Assembly (NCBI GenBank): GCA_944368155.1
Contig: CALVWW010000007.1
Coordinates: 1 to 64,000, forward strand
Origin: an uncultured Clostridia bacterium
Lineage (GTDB): Bacteria; Bacillota; Clostridia; Christensenellales; Borkfalkiaceae
DNA length: 64,000 bases
Direction: 5' to 3'
Shown: piece after piece, positions 54,963-64,000 of the stretch
How the letters are laid out: every line of letters begins with the position of its first letter
Position numbering within the stretch: position 1 is the stretch's first letter
Made by a program: the position numbers and the translations under genes
Notes under the pieces: generated by a model
What the model was told of the DNA's origin: nothing
Seen by the model: only the letters and a program-made list of their open reading frames with translations
The model's database searches: none

Positions 54963-55133
54963 GGCAAAAATTGCGAAAGAAATTTTTATTTGCATCAAGC
55001 TGCCAATAAAATGCTGGGCGTCTTCAGGCAGGCGCCCAGCACAAAAAACCTTTCTTAAGGGGATGATACGGGCAAGGTCTTATTGGGGGTGCAATAAAAA
55101 TTCTTCGCCAATAAAATCTTATAGGAGGGCAAA
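54963..55133 (+). ncRNA. Conserved lipoprotein leader RNA, copy 1
   Basis: It shares an ordered set of blocks with the leader at 58638. First TTTGCA.CAAGCTGCCAATAAAA, forming a short hairpin, then a GC-rich hairpin (TGCTGGGCG/CGCCCAGCA). Next ACAAA.AACCTTTCT-AAGG (hairpin CCTT/AAGG), and finally GCCAAYAAAAT..TATAGGAGG-CAAA at the start codon. The GC hairpin differs in sequence but pairs in both copies. Confidence 0.6.
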
Positions 55134-58100
55134 ATGAAAAAACTCAAACGGTTGATTCCTATGTCGCTCGGTCTCGTAATGGCGGTTTCGATTTCCTTTG
55201 CCGCAGCATGTACCGAGACCGGCGAAAGCGGATATACCGTAACGTTCGATTCGAACGGCGGCACGGCTATCGCTTCTCAGCAGATAGACGACGGCGGAAC
55301 CATTGATGAACCGACTGAACCTCAGTTCGGCGGCTACACTTTTAAGGGATGGTACTATAACGGCGCGGAATACGATTTCTCGTCGGTTGTAACGTCCGAT
55401 ATGACTCTTTCGGCTGTATGGGAAAAGATAGAAGAGGAAGAGCCTGAACCCGAACCCGAACCCGAACCTGAAGTTTACATAGTGTCGTTCGATTCTGCAG
55501 GCGGCGGATATGTGCCTGTGCAAAAAGTGGAGGAAGGCGGAAGCGCGACCCGTCCTTCCAATCCCGTATATGCCGGCCACACTTTTGAAGGCTGGTATCT
55601 GAACGGCTCGCTGTATAATTTCTCAACGCCTGTTACGGATGATATTGTGCTTACGGCGCACTGGTCCAATCTCTACACCGTAACGTTCAACACCAACGGC
55701 GGTTCGGTTGTTGCCAGCCAGAGCGTGGCTCCCGGCGGCAGGATTTCAAAGCCTTCGGACCCCGTATTCGACGGCTACACATTCCAGGGCTGGTACTATA
55801 ACGGCGCAGAATATGATTTCTCTTCGACTGTCACATCCGACATGGTCATAACTGCAATGTGGGCAGAGGAGAGCGGCACTTCGCCTTCTGATTCGCAGTT
55901 CCCCGTAACTCTTGCTCCCGGCGGCAAGTCGTTCACTTATGGTTGGGAAGGTGAGGAAACAACCGTTCAGATAGACGAAAAGAATATATATGTAGACGGA
56001 AGACTGACCGATGAACAGATTGAGGGCGTCGACAACGTATATAATTCTTTTGTGGATGCCATGAATAATCTTACCGACGGAACGGAGAGCGAGCCGATGA
56101 ACGTATACATAGCTCCCTATGTATATTGGATTCACAATCCTTATTCATCCTCCACGACCGAAGCCTACGGCATGTATATTAATTGCAAAAATCTGCACAT
56201 CACCGGCCTCACCGACGACCCTTATAATGTAGTTATAGCCGGCAACTACGGCCATAACGAAGGATATGACGGCGGCAACTGGACTATGTTCAGCGTGAGC
56301 GGCGACGGGCTCAATCTCAGGAACGTGACGTTCGGCGATTACTGCAACGTCGACCTTGAATATCCGCTCGACCCCTCGCTCAGCATGCCCAAGAGAACGG
56401 ATAATATCACACAGGGCCAGATAGCTTCTTACCGCGGCGACAAGCTGTATGCCGAAAACTGCAACTTCATAAGCCGTCTGAATATGATGCCCTTCAATAA
56501 CAGCCAGCGTGCGCTTTACGTCAACTGCCATATGGAGAGCACCGACGACTCGTTGAACGGTTCTTCCAAGGCCGTCTATCTCGGCTGCGACTTTGAATTC
56601 TACGGAACCAAACCTTGGGGCGGTTCGAGCGGCGTTACCCTTCTCGACTGCACAATGACGTCCTGCAACTACAACGTAAGAGATTCTGTTTCGCAGTATC
56701 TCAGCAAGGGCGCAGGCCGTTTCACGGTCATCGACTGCAGATTCCTCAGCGATTACGATGTTCCCGTAACATTCGGCTGGTCGGATGTCATAAGCGAGTC
56801 TTTCCGCAGCTATTATTCAAACGTAACGCATAACGGCGAGCAGATAGCCATAGACGACGGCGGCGCAAGACCCGACGCATGCGTGGATATCACCGGCACC
56901 GAAATGCTCAAGGCATATAAACTTGTCGATGAAAACGGACAGATAGTATACAATGTCTACAACCTTCTCCGCGGCACCGACGATTGGGACCCTCTCGGCC
57001 AGAAAGAAATAGTGACCAAGCTCGGCGCAACCGACATTGCCACTAACATGACCGTATCTATTTCCGAAGGTTCTTCAGAGATAGAAGCAGGCGCAAGCAC
57101 GGCTACGCTTACATACAGCCTTTCCGGACCGCAGAACAGCGATTACACTTCAAAGGCAAAAGTAACATGGAGCGTGGCTCCCGAAGATGAACAGTATGTA
57201 AAACTTACCCCTTCGGCAGACGGAACAACTTGTGTTGTAGAGTCCTTGAATGACACCGACGAAATTCCCACCGTCGTTGTTATGGCTACCGACGAATCCG
57301 GCCTTCAGGGCGCTGTTGCCCTTCAGGTCAGGGCTGAGATTCTTCCCGCTCCCGAGTTTACGTCCGACCCCGTTATCAGGCAGAATGCCGACGGAACCGC
57401 TCAGGTTGACTATGAAATCAGCGGCGAAAGCGCGGATAACTCCTATATCATATGGTCTGTATGCGACGACGCACAGGGAACCAACGCCATAGAGATAGCC
57501 GTAGGCCGCATGGACGAGCCTCTCAAGGTCATAACTCTCGACCAGGCGTATGTAGGCAAATACCTTCAGGTTTCCATTTTAAGGAAGTCTGTACGTTCCG
57601 ATTACGCCGATGTGGCTGACGTTTATATCCTTGAAACTCCTATAGCGCAGGAAGGCATAACTGCCGGCAATACGCTCACGACAGATTTCTCAACGTTCTC
57701 CACCGCGCCTCAGACCGACGTAATCAAAGGCATGTGGACTGTAGACGCTTATTGCCCCGAAGATACGCAGGCCGGTTACATCCCTCTCGACGGTACCGAA
57801 GTGGACGGCAAGTATTCCGACAAGGTAGGCGGCAAGTGGACACCTGCAAATATAAATAACAGCATATCTTCATGGAATTACGGCACAGGTGCCAAGGTCG
57901 GCTATAACGGATATTCCGGCATAATGAATACCCAGCGCGGCGCCAGAATAATGTACACGCCGCTTGAGGAAGAATATTCGGATATGGACGTGACCTTAAT
58001 GGTAGCTCCCGGTAAAGAGGCTTCACAGGGCTTCGGTTCCGACTATCAGTACATGGATATCATGATTCAGTTCGATACCGAAACTCTCACCGGTTACGGC

Positions 58101-58412
58101 CTCAGGATATACAGGAAGAGCGGCAACAGCTGTGAATTTGTTCTCATGGAACATAGAGACGGCAAGAGCAAAGAAATATGCACGCCTGTTGAATCTGCTG
58201 CATATCTTACCGAATGCACCATTCACGTATGGACGGAAGACGGCAATCTCAACGCCCATGTTGAAAGCAGCCAGATTCCCGACGACCAGGTTGACCTTTC
58301 CGTCAAGATGGATAAAGATTACAATTACGGCGGTTTCTGCCTGATAAGCACAGGCACTACAGGCGACAACTCAACGTATCTTTGCAATCTTTCCATGGAA
58401 TGGACTAAATAA
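55134..58412 (+). CDS. Beta-helix surface lipoprotein with three InlB repeats (pectin-active-like)
   Basis: This is a 1,092-residue protein. A signal peptide ends in the lipobox FAAAC (about 19-23). Three InlB/Listeria-Bacteroides repeats follow (about 32-250, each YTVTFDSNGG...GWYYNG...TLSAVW). Next is a right-handed beta-helix (about 270-600) with YAENCNFISRLNMMP and RALYVNCHMESTDDSLNG, resembling pectin methylesterase or pectate lyase helices. It closes with an Ig-like module and a ConA-like C-terminal domain (about 850-1092, DMDVTLMVAP, MDIMIQFDTE, GYGLRIYRKSG). Substrate and catalysis are uncertain. It has its own promoter, leader and terminator (58458). Confidence 0.88.
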   Translation: MKKLKRLIPMSLGLVMAVSISFAAACTETGESGYTVTFDSNGGTAIASQQIDDGGTIDEPTEPQFGGYTFKGWYYNGAEYDFSSVVTSDMTLSAVWEKIEEEEPEPEPEPEPEVYIVSFDSAGGGYVPVQKVEEGGSATRPSNPVYAGHTFEGWYLNGSLYNFSTPVTDDIVLTAHWSNLYTVTFNTNGGSVVASQSVAPGGRISKPSDPVFDGYTFQGWYYNGAEYDFSSTVTSDMVITAMWAEESGTSPSDSQFPVTLAPGGKSFTYGWEGEETTVQIDEKNIYVDGRLTDEQIEGVDNVYNSFVDAMNNLTDGTESEPMNVYIAPYVYWIHNPYSSSTTEAYGMYINCKNLHITGLTDDPYNVVIAGNYGHNEGYDGGNWTMFSVSGDGLNLRNVTFGDYCNVDLEYPLDPSLSMPKRTDNITQGQIASYRGDKLYAENCNFISRLNMMPFNNSQRALYVNCHMESTDDSLNGSSKAVYLGCDFEFYGTKPWGGSSGVTLLDCTMTSCNYNVRDSVSQYLSKGAGRFTVIDCRFLSDYDVPVTFGWSDVISESFRSYYSNVTHNGEQIAIDDGGARPDACVDITGTEMLKAYKLVDENGQIVYNVYNLLRGTDDWDPLGQKEIVTKLGATDIATNMTVSISEGSSEIEAGASTATLTYSLSGPQNSDYTSKAKVTWSVAPEDEQYVKLTPSADGTTCVVESLNDTDEIPTVVVMATDESGLQGAVALQVRAEILPAPEFTSDPVIRQNADGTAQVDYEISGESADNSYIIWSVCDDAQGTNAIEIAVGRMDEPLKVITLDQAYVGKYLQVSILRKSVRSDYADVADVYILETPIAQEGITAGNTLTTDFSTFSTAPQTDVIKGMWTVDAYCPEDTQAGYIPLDGTEVDGKYSDKVGGKWTPANINNSISSWNYGTGAKVGYNGYSGIMNTQRGARIMYTPLEEEYSDMDVTLMVAPGKEASQGFGSDYQYMDIMIQFDTETLTGYGLRIYRKSGNSCEFVLMEHRDGKSKEICTPVESAAYLTECTIHVWTEDGNLNAHVESSQIPDDQVDLSVKMDKDYNYGGFCLISTGTTGDNSTYLCNLSMEWTK

Positions 58413-58457
58413 TAACAATTTGTTGCATGATTTTCCCTGCAACGGATAAAGCCAGCT

Positions 58458-58495
58458 AAAATCTCCGCGAAGGCGTTTGCCTTCGCGGAGATTTT
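58458..58495 (+). terminator. Terminator of lipoprotein gene 1
   Basis: AAAATCTCCGCGAAGGC pairs with its complement around GTTT; the T-tract is part of the stem end. Confidence 0.85.
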
Positions 58496-58601
58496 CAGCC
58501 TTAATTTCAAGATATTTACATAAAATTTGCGTTATAAACATAATTATTATAATTTTTATGATAAAAAGTTGCAAAAATCGGGATTTTTTTTACATTTACT
58601 A

Positions 58602-58631
58602 TTGACATTAAAGTAAAAACCGTGTTATATT
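58602..58631 (+). promoter_or_regulatory. Promoter TTGACA-N18-TATATT of lipoprotein gene 2
   Basis: TTGACA 58602-58607 and TATATT 58626-58631, the same pair as upstream of gene 1 apart from one spacer base. Confidence 0.75.
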
Positions 58632-58637
58632 GTATAA

Positions 58638-58811
58638 GGTAAAATAGCGGAGAAATTTTTTATTTGCAGCAAGCTGCCAATAAAAGGGCGGGGCGCCTTA
58701 AACCGGCGCCCCGCACAAATAACCTTTCTAAGGCGAAAAAGACGGCAAAGTTTTTGTTATGCAAACTGCAAAAAAGTTTCTTTTGCCAACAAAATATGAT
58801 AGGAGGACAAA
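58638..58811 (+). ncRNA. Conserved lipoprotein leader RNA, copy 2
   Basis: Its hairpin 1 is TTTATTTGCAGC/GCTGCCAATAAA in outline, hairpin 2 is GCGGGGCGCC-type (58688-58713), and hairpin 3 is CCTT/AAGG. GCCAACAAAAT...ATAGGAGGACAAA leads into the ATG. Order, spacing and unpaired bases match copy 1. Confidence 0.6.
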
Positions 58812-61800
58812 ATGAAAAGACTAAAGCGGTTTATTCCTCTGTTGCTCGGGCTCGTTCTGGCGATTTCTATCTGTTTCGCCGCGGCGTGCTCAGGCACTGA
58901 GTATACCGTAACGTTCGACTCGAACGGCGGCTCTGCCGTGGAAAGCCAGAGTGTGGTTGAAGGCGAATCGGCAGAAGAGCCCGAAGAGCCCGTTTACGCA
59001 GGCTATGAGTTCGACGGCTGGTATCTGAACGGACAGGCTTACGACTTCTCCTCGGCGGTGACGGAAGATATAACGCTCACCGCGCAGTGGACTGCCGTAT
59101 ACACGGTTACGTTCGATTCCAACGGCGGCACGGCTGTTGCCGACCAGCAGGTAAGGGATGGGGAGACGGCCACCGAGCCCACTGCCCCCACAAACGGCGA
59201 AAACGCCTTCCTCGGCTGGTATCTCAACGGCAGGAAATACGACTTTTCGACGCCGGTAACTTCCAATATCACCCTCGTGGCCGTTTGGAACGACGGAGGG
59301 CAGGTTGAATATACGATAACATTTAATTCCAACGGCGGCAGTGCTGTTTCATCACAGCAGGTGGCCGCAGGCGGAAATGTTGCGCAGCCCGCCGACCCCG
59401 TTTACGAGGGCTACGCTTTCGACGGTTGGTATTACGGCGACGTTCTGTTCAATTTCGACACCGTTGTTACTTCCAACATTATCCTTGTCGCAAGGTGGAC
59501 GAGGGCTTATACCGTAACATTCGACTCGAACGGCGGTTCGGAAGTTGAAGCACAGATTGTGAGAACGGGTCAGATAGCTACTCTGCCCGCGGAACCTACA
59601 TATCTCGGCCGTGAGTTCCTTGGCTGGACTCTCGACGGCGAAGAGTATGATTTCCTCACGCCCGTAACAAGCGACATAACGCTCACGGCAAGCTGGAGTG
59701 AGGGCAACAACGACATGATAGTCGATATGGCTATCGATACCGCAACGGCGGTGACCGAATTTGCCATAGGCGATGAGTTCAGCGCCGAGGGGCTGAGCAT
59801 TACCGCTACTCTGTATGACGAGGAGACCCTCGCCACGAGAGAAGAGCGCGTCGACATTACAGACCCCAGTGTCACCATCGATTCTTCCGAGTTCGATTCT
59901 ACCGCGGCCGGCACATATACAATATATGTAGGTTGCACGCTCGGCGGCCTTACCCGCTGGCAGAGCTATGAAGTTACCGTGTCGTCTGTAATCAGCGGCG
60001 TGCACGGCATTGAACTTTCCAAGACTGTGACCGAGTACGAAGTGGCAATAGACGGTGACCCCGCTCCTATTGACCTCGACGACCTGACGGTCAACGCCGT
60101 TAACGAGGACGGTACTCTCGGTGCCGAAATCACGAGCGGCATAACCTATAAATATTTCCTCGGCGCAGAAGAAGTTACCGCCGAGCAGCTCACTACCGCA
60201 AACGCAAGAGTATTCCAGATATGGGCATACGTTGACTACACCGTAGGCAACGAGACTTATGTTATGTCCGATTTTGTACTCGTTGAAGTTGTGGGCAATC
60301 TCATAACGGCAATGAGCTTTGCAGAGGGTAACACCACGCAGGCCCAGAGCTACACCAACTCCATGACCTCAACGTGGGTATTTAACGCTGAGTACAGCCT
60401 TACGGGCGACGCCACAATCGATTTAAGCACGGCAACCATAGGTACCGGAGCAGGCCAGTACACGGTAAGCGGCCTCTATCCCGCGGTTACGGGCAACGGC
60501 ACTGCTGTAGTTACTTACTATTATCAGGTTGGTTCTGAAGTTCTCAGCGCAACTTGCGAAGTTCCTTACACCATAACCGGCGCAACCGAAGAGAGCACGT
60601 TCTCCGCGGTAATCGACGTGAATGCAGGTACTGCGGATGAAGCCGACCTTCCCGAGGCAACAACGGTTATAACCTCTATGGCCGACGGTGATGAAATTGT
60701 TGCCGGCATGGTATATTCCAACGGTCTTTCCGGCGTCAATTCCGAGAATAAGGCCGGCGCCAACGGCGAGGGCAAGCTCTATGGCCGCGTTCAGTTCGGT
60801 TCAACAAAGGGCGTAACGCTCTACCTCGGCGGCCCAGCAACGATAACCCTGTATGCGCGCTACGGCTCGTCCAGCGGCACCGGTTCACAGTTTGTGCTCA
60901 GCTCCGACGGTGAAGAAGTTGCAAGGTCTGCAGTTTTAGCGAACAGCAAAGCATATGAAATTGTCACCGTAGAAGTTCCCGCGGCAGGCGTATATACACT
61001 GTTTGCTTCCAGCGGTTCGCTCAATACCTTCAGAATTGAAATCGAAGGTACAATAGTGCCTGATAACATGGTGACTGAAACCTTCAATGTAAATGACCTT
61101 ACTGCAACCGATGTGGGCGAATATACCGCCAATAAGGCGCTTGACGATACGTTTACAATCGTTGCAGCATCGGGCGCATCTGTAAAAATTGACGACAAAA
61201 CAAGTGACCCCGTAACGGTTGGAGGACAGTCTTTCAACTATGCGGTAAACCTCGGCGGCAGCAAGAAAGGCAGCGGCAATGCCCGCTCGATTATGTTCAC
61301 CGTTACCGAAGCTATGGTGGCCGAAGGCCCCGTAACGCTTACCGTTTATGCTAACCACGGCGGCGGCGCGGGTTCAATCAGAATGCTCGGCATATACGCT
61401 GACGGCAAGAGCAGTAGCAGCTATATCGTTAGCAGCGCAGTAGACGGCGGCGGAGCAGTTGTCGAACTCACTATCGATACTGCAGGAACCTATTATATGG
61501 GCTCGCAGAGCAGCGGTATCAATATCTACCGCATAGACCTCAGCTATGTTCCTACCATTGTTACTGTAGACTTCAATGTAAATGACCTTACTGCAACCGA
61601 TGTCGGTGAATATACGGCGAACAAGGCGCTTGACGAAACTTTCACTATCGTTGCGGCTTCGGGCTCTACCGTAAAAATTGACGACAAAACGAGTGCTCCT
61701 GTTACAATCGAGGGTCAGTCTTACAACTATGCCGTAAATCTTGGCGGCGGTAAGAAACCCAGCGGCAACACCCGCTCGATTATGTTCACAATCACCGAAG

Positions 61801-62060
61801 ATATGGTTGCGGCAGGTCCCGTGACTCTCACTGTATATGCTAACCACGGCGGCGGCGCAGGTTCAATAAGAACGCTCGGCGTTTATAATGACGGCGGCGA
61901 AAAAGATGAATATGTTGCCGGTGAAGATATAGACGGCGCCGGCGCAGTTGTTGAACTTACTATCGAGGCGGCGGGTACGTATTATATGGGTTCCGCAGGC
62001 AGCGGCATGAACATCTACCAGATAATTCTCAGCTATACTTCTGCTGGGGAGGGGGTGTAA
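58812..62060 (+). CDS. Surface lipoprotein with four InlB repeats and repeated carbohydrate-binding-like domains
   Basis: This is a 1,082-residue protein. The signal peptide has lipobox FAAAC (about 19-23); four InlB repeats follow (about 30-300). Then comes an Ig-like module (about 300-400, with EFAIGDEFSAEGLSITATLYD). Three beta-sandwich domains of 120-150 residues make up the C-terminal part. The last two are close copies (TFNVNDLTATDVGEYTANKAL and DFNVNDLTATDVGEYTANKAL; both end TYYMGS...NIY). I see no catalytic domain, so substrate binding at the cell surface is the likely role. The next gene starts four bases after the stop, forming an operon with the PL9 lyase. Confidence 0.85.
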   Translation: MKRLKRFIPLLLGLVLAISICFAAACSGTEYTVTFDSNGGSAVESQSVVEGESAEEPEEPVYAGYEFDGWYLNGQAYDFSSAVTEDITLTAQWTAVYTVTFDSNGGTAVADQQVRDGETATEPTAPTNGENAFLGWYLNGRKYDFSTPVTSNITLVAVWNDGGQVEYTITFNSNGGSAVSSQQVAAGGNVAQPADPVYEGYAFDGWYYGDVLFNFDTVVTSNIILVARWTRAYTVTFDSNGGSEVEAQIVRTGQIATLPAEPTYLGREFLGWTLDGEEYDFLTPVTSDITLTASWSEGNNDMIVDMAIDTATAVTEFAIGDEFSAEGLSITATLYDEETLATREERVDITDPSVTIDSSEFDSTAAGTYTIYVGCTLGGLTRWQSYEVTVSSVISGVHGIELSKTVTEYEVAIDGDPAPIDLDDLTVNAVNEDGTLGAEITSGITYKYFLGAEEVTAEQLTTANARVFQIWAYVDYTVGNETYVMSDFVLVEVVGNLITAMSFAEGNTTQAQSYTNSMTSTWVFNAEYSLTGDATIDLSTATIGTGAGQYTVSGLYPAVTGNGTAVVTYYYQVGSEVLSATCEVPYTITGATEESTFSAVIDVNAGTADEADLPEATTVITSMADGDEIVAGMVYSNGLSGVNSENKAGANGEGKLYGRVQFGSTKGVTLYLGGPATITLYARYGSSSGTGSQFVLSSDGEEVARSAVLANSKAYEIVTVEVPAAGVYTLFASSGSLNTFRIEIEGTIVPDNMVTETFNVNDLTATDVGEYTANKALDDTFTIVAASGASVKIDDKTSDPVTVGGQSFNYAVNLGGSKKGSGNARSIMFTVTEAMVAEGPVTLTVYANHGGGAGSIRMLGIYADGKSSSSYIVSSAVDGGGAVVELTIDTAGTYYMGSQSSGINIYRIDLSYVPTIVTVDFNVNDLTATDVGEYTANKALDETFTIVAASGSTVKIDDKTSAPVTIEGQSYNYAVNLGGGKKPSGNTRSIMFTITEDMVAAGPVTLTVYANHGGGAGSIRTLGVYNDGGEKDEYVAGEDIDGAGAVVELTIEAAGTYYMGSAGSGMNIYQIILSYTSAGEGV

Positions 62061-62064
62061 TTAA

Positions 62065-64000
62065 ATGAAAAAATTTAAAAGAAAGGCAGTTGCGCTCTTT
62101 GCAACGCTTGCAATGGCGGCAACGTCGGCGTTCGGCCTGCTTTCGCTTGCAGCCTGCACCGACAGCAATGAGACTTTCGGCTCAGATACCGGCAGCACGC
62201 AGATAGACGGCAACAAAACGTATTCTGTAAGCTCGGTATTCGGAACCAGAACGGTTACCGCTTCCGAAAATACCTATTACGTATCTCCCGACGGCACGGG
62301 CGACGGCTCGGCGGAATCGCCCGCAGATTTAATGACTCTTGTCAGCGGCGATGCGAGCACGCTTCAGCCGGGCGATACCGTAATATTGAAGGACGGCGTT
62401 TACAGCTTAACTTCAACGCTGGCAATCAACGTAAGCGGTACATACGATATGCCCATAACCATAAAGGCTGAAAATAACGGCGCTGCCATTCTCGACTGCT
62501 ATTCGCAGGGCTGGGGTACGCGCGGCGTTAACCTCGGCGGCAATTACATTAACTTTATCGGCATAACCGTGCGCGGCGCGGGCGATAACGGCATGTATCT
62601 TGCAGGCAGCTACAACCTGGTTGAGGACTGCGAGTTCTACGACAACCGCGACTCCGGCCTTCAGATAGGCCGCAACACCGGCAACACAGTCGACCTGTGG
62701 CCGAGCTATAACCTCGTTAAAAACTGCACTTCGCACAATAACTACGATAACCAGACGCTCGGCGAAAATGCCGACGGCTTTGCGGCAAAACTCACTCTCG
62801 GCTACGGCAACGTATTCGACGGCTGCATAGCGTACCGCAATTCCGACGATGGTTGGGATTTGTATGCAAGACTGTCGCAGGGCAACATAGGCGCGGTTTA
62901 TATTTACAACTGCGTAGCGTTCGAAAACGGCTATCTTGAATACACCCAGGAAGTCAGCAACGCCCGTTACGGAGATTCATACGACCATTCGTATGACGAA
63001 GTGAACACGAACAGTTACACAACTGCCAACGGCGACGGCAACGGCTTCAAGCTGGGCGGCGAGTCGATGGAGGGCGACGTATTCGTTTACAACAGCCTTT
63101 CATTCGGCAACAGAATGCACGGCTTCACCGATAACTCCAACCCCGGTTATATATCTATCAAGTACAGCACCGCGGTTGATAACGGTGCGGGAATCGATAA
63201 CGACCCGACGAGCGAAACTTTCGGCCAGATAAACGATACGTCCTCGGGCGGCCATTCCAACTATGATGTTTCCCGTCAGACCTACAGCTATAACCACCTC
63301 GACCATGTGCTTTCCGTAGCTACGGCAATGGGCACGGCCGGCCTTGAAGTTGATAACTACCGCGGCTCCGTTCAGGACAGCTACTTCTATCAGCCCGAAG
63401 GCTCAGGCGCATGGGTGGTTGAAGGCACTCTCGACGCCGACAGCAAGAATGATATAGGCGGAGAGGACGCGGCTCAGGTGACTGCAGACGTGTTCACGCA
63501 GGTGAACGCAACCGTGACTACGGCTGCCGACGGCACAAAGAGCTACACTTATAATATAAGCGGTCTTGAAAGCAGGGACGCCGCTTCCACAATTCACAAC
63601 ACCTACCGCAATGAAGACGGCTCCGTGAATATGGGCGACCTGTTTGAGATTGACCAGACCAAGCTCTTCGGCGCGGATAACGCAATCGGCGCAACGCTCA
63701 ACCTCGGCAGCTATGAAGAATATACTCATTACCAGATGTCAGACCTCTCTACCGCAAGCGACGCTGTTGAAGCGCGCCTTATGGCGGCAAGGGATATGCT
63801 CTATATCCAGACGGATGAGAACGCTGTATATCAGGATTTCGAAGCTGTTTCCAAGATATACGGTTGCGAAGTAAGCTGGAGCTCGGGCAACAGCGATGTG
63901 CTTGAAGTGGGCAAGAGCTATACCGGCAGCGACATCTCCGAGGCAGAGTATGTGCCCATCATAGTTCACCGTCCCGAAGAGGATACCGAAGTTACCCTCA
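62065..64000 (+). CDS. PL9-family pectate lyase lipoprotein (3' partial)
   Basis: It cleaves de-esterified pectin by calcium-dependent beta-elimination. A signal peptide with lipobox LSLAAC (about residues 27-32) is followed by YYVSPDGTGDGSAESP, the usual entry to PL9 beta-helices. Calcium-site residues lie in NADGFAAKL and RNSDDGWDLY, and the catalytic lysine is expected in GNGFKLGG. About 645 codons are present and the frame continues past the window, with an Ig/BIG-like region near the end. The ATG at 62065 follows GAGGGGG, four bases after the previous stop. Confidence 0.93.
   Translation, partial: MKKFKRKAVALFATLAMAATSAFGLLSLAACTDSNETFGSDTGSTQIDGNKTYSVSSVFGTRTVTASENTYYVSPDGTGDGSAESPADLMTLVSGDASTLQPGDTVILKDGVYSLTSTLAINVSGTYDMPITIKAENNGAAILDCYSQGWGTRGVNLGGNYINFIGITVRGAGDNGMYLAGSYNLVEDCEFYDNRDSGLQIGRNTGNTVDLWPSYNLVKNCTSHNNYDNQTLGENADGFAAKLTLGYGNVFDGCIAYRNSDDGWDLYARLSQGNIGAVYIYNCVAFENGYLEYTQEVSNARYGDSYDHSYDEVNTNSYTTANGDGNGFKLGGESMEGDVFVYNSLSFGNRMHGFTDNSNPGYISIKYSTAVDNGAGIDNDPTSETFGQINDTSSGGHSNYDVSRQTYSYNHLDHVLSVATAMGTAGLEVDNYRGSVQDSYFYQPEGSGAWVVEGTLDADSKNDIGGEDAAQVTADVFTQVNATVTTAADGTKSYTYNISGLESRDAASTIHNTYRNEDGSVNMGDLFEIDQTKLFGADNAIGATLNLGSYEEYTHYQMSDLSTASDAVEARLMAARDMLYIQTDENAVYQDFEAVSKIYGCEVSWSSGNSDVLEVGKSYTGSDISEAEYVPIIVHRPEEDTEVTL

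Overview
The window reads as chromosomal DNA of a Gram-positive anaerobe of the class Clostridia. The evidence is a GTP-dependent PEP carboxykinase, DUF4250, a PSP1/RicT protein, strong AGGAGG ribosome sites, many GC-rich intrinsic terminators and large InlB/MBG-repeat surface proteins. A Christensenellales-type gut lineage (Borkfalkia-like) is my guess from gene style only. No transposase, integrase, phage structural gene or CRISPR array is visible.

Layout. 1-11283: the 3' part of a giant MBG/Ig-repeat membrane-anchored surface protein whose predicted cytoplasmic tail carries one domain twice. 11.5-18.3 kb: small regulators and hypotheticals around a GTP-PEPCK with an AT-hook-like tail, ending in a divergent XRE repressor/Cys-rich protein module with two perfect operators. 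18.7-33.6 kb: housekeeping genes (Lrp regulator, aminotransferase, greA, lysS, Orn/Lys/Arg decarboxylase, tmk-holB-ricT, ferredoxin, trmN6, rsmI, DUF697, GNAT, mnmA, DUF4250). They are separated by long non-coding gaps full of structured interspersed repeats. 33.7 kb: tRNA-Arg(CCG) with a tandem repeat behind it. 35.4-42.6 kb: an F-type ATP synthase operon in the order a, c, b, alpha, gamma, beta, epsilon, with no free delta gene. 42.9-45.8 kb: an EF-G-like GTPase and a DUF2188 membrane protein. 46.2-54.5 kb: an AraC regulator, two metal-type P-loop GTPases (one with an extreme His-rich segment), a ZIP metal transporter and a two-gene ABC exporter operon. 55.1-64.0 kb: three consecutive lipoprotein genes with InlB repeats, beta-helix, carbohydrate-binding-like and PL9 pectate lyase domains, probably for pectin binding and breakdown at the cell surface.

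Most notable. (1) The ATP synthase alpha subunit starts with two tandem copies of the delta/OSCP C-terminal domain, and no delta N-terminal domain is encoded in the operon. (2) A family of structured elements (18.4, 21.0, 21.8, 23.7 and 29.4 kb) keeps its helices while the helix sequences change. (3) A two-hairpin leader is shared by greA and a metal-type GTPase 27 kb away. (4) A conserved leader of about 170 nt precedes both lipoprotein transcription units. (5) A miniature phage-like switch controls two paralogous Cys-rich proteins, the first with only an ATA start available. (6) One palindrome sits at the start sites of both the araC-type gene and the ABC exporter operon.

Coordinates and motifs were read by eye. 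Family names come from recognition of motifs, not from searches.
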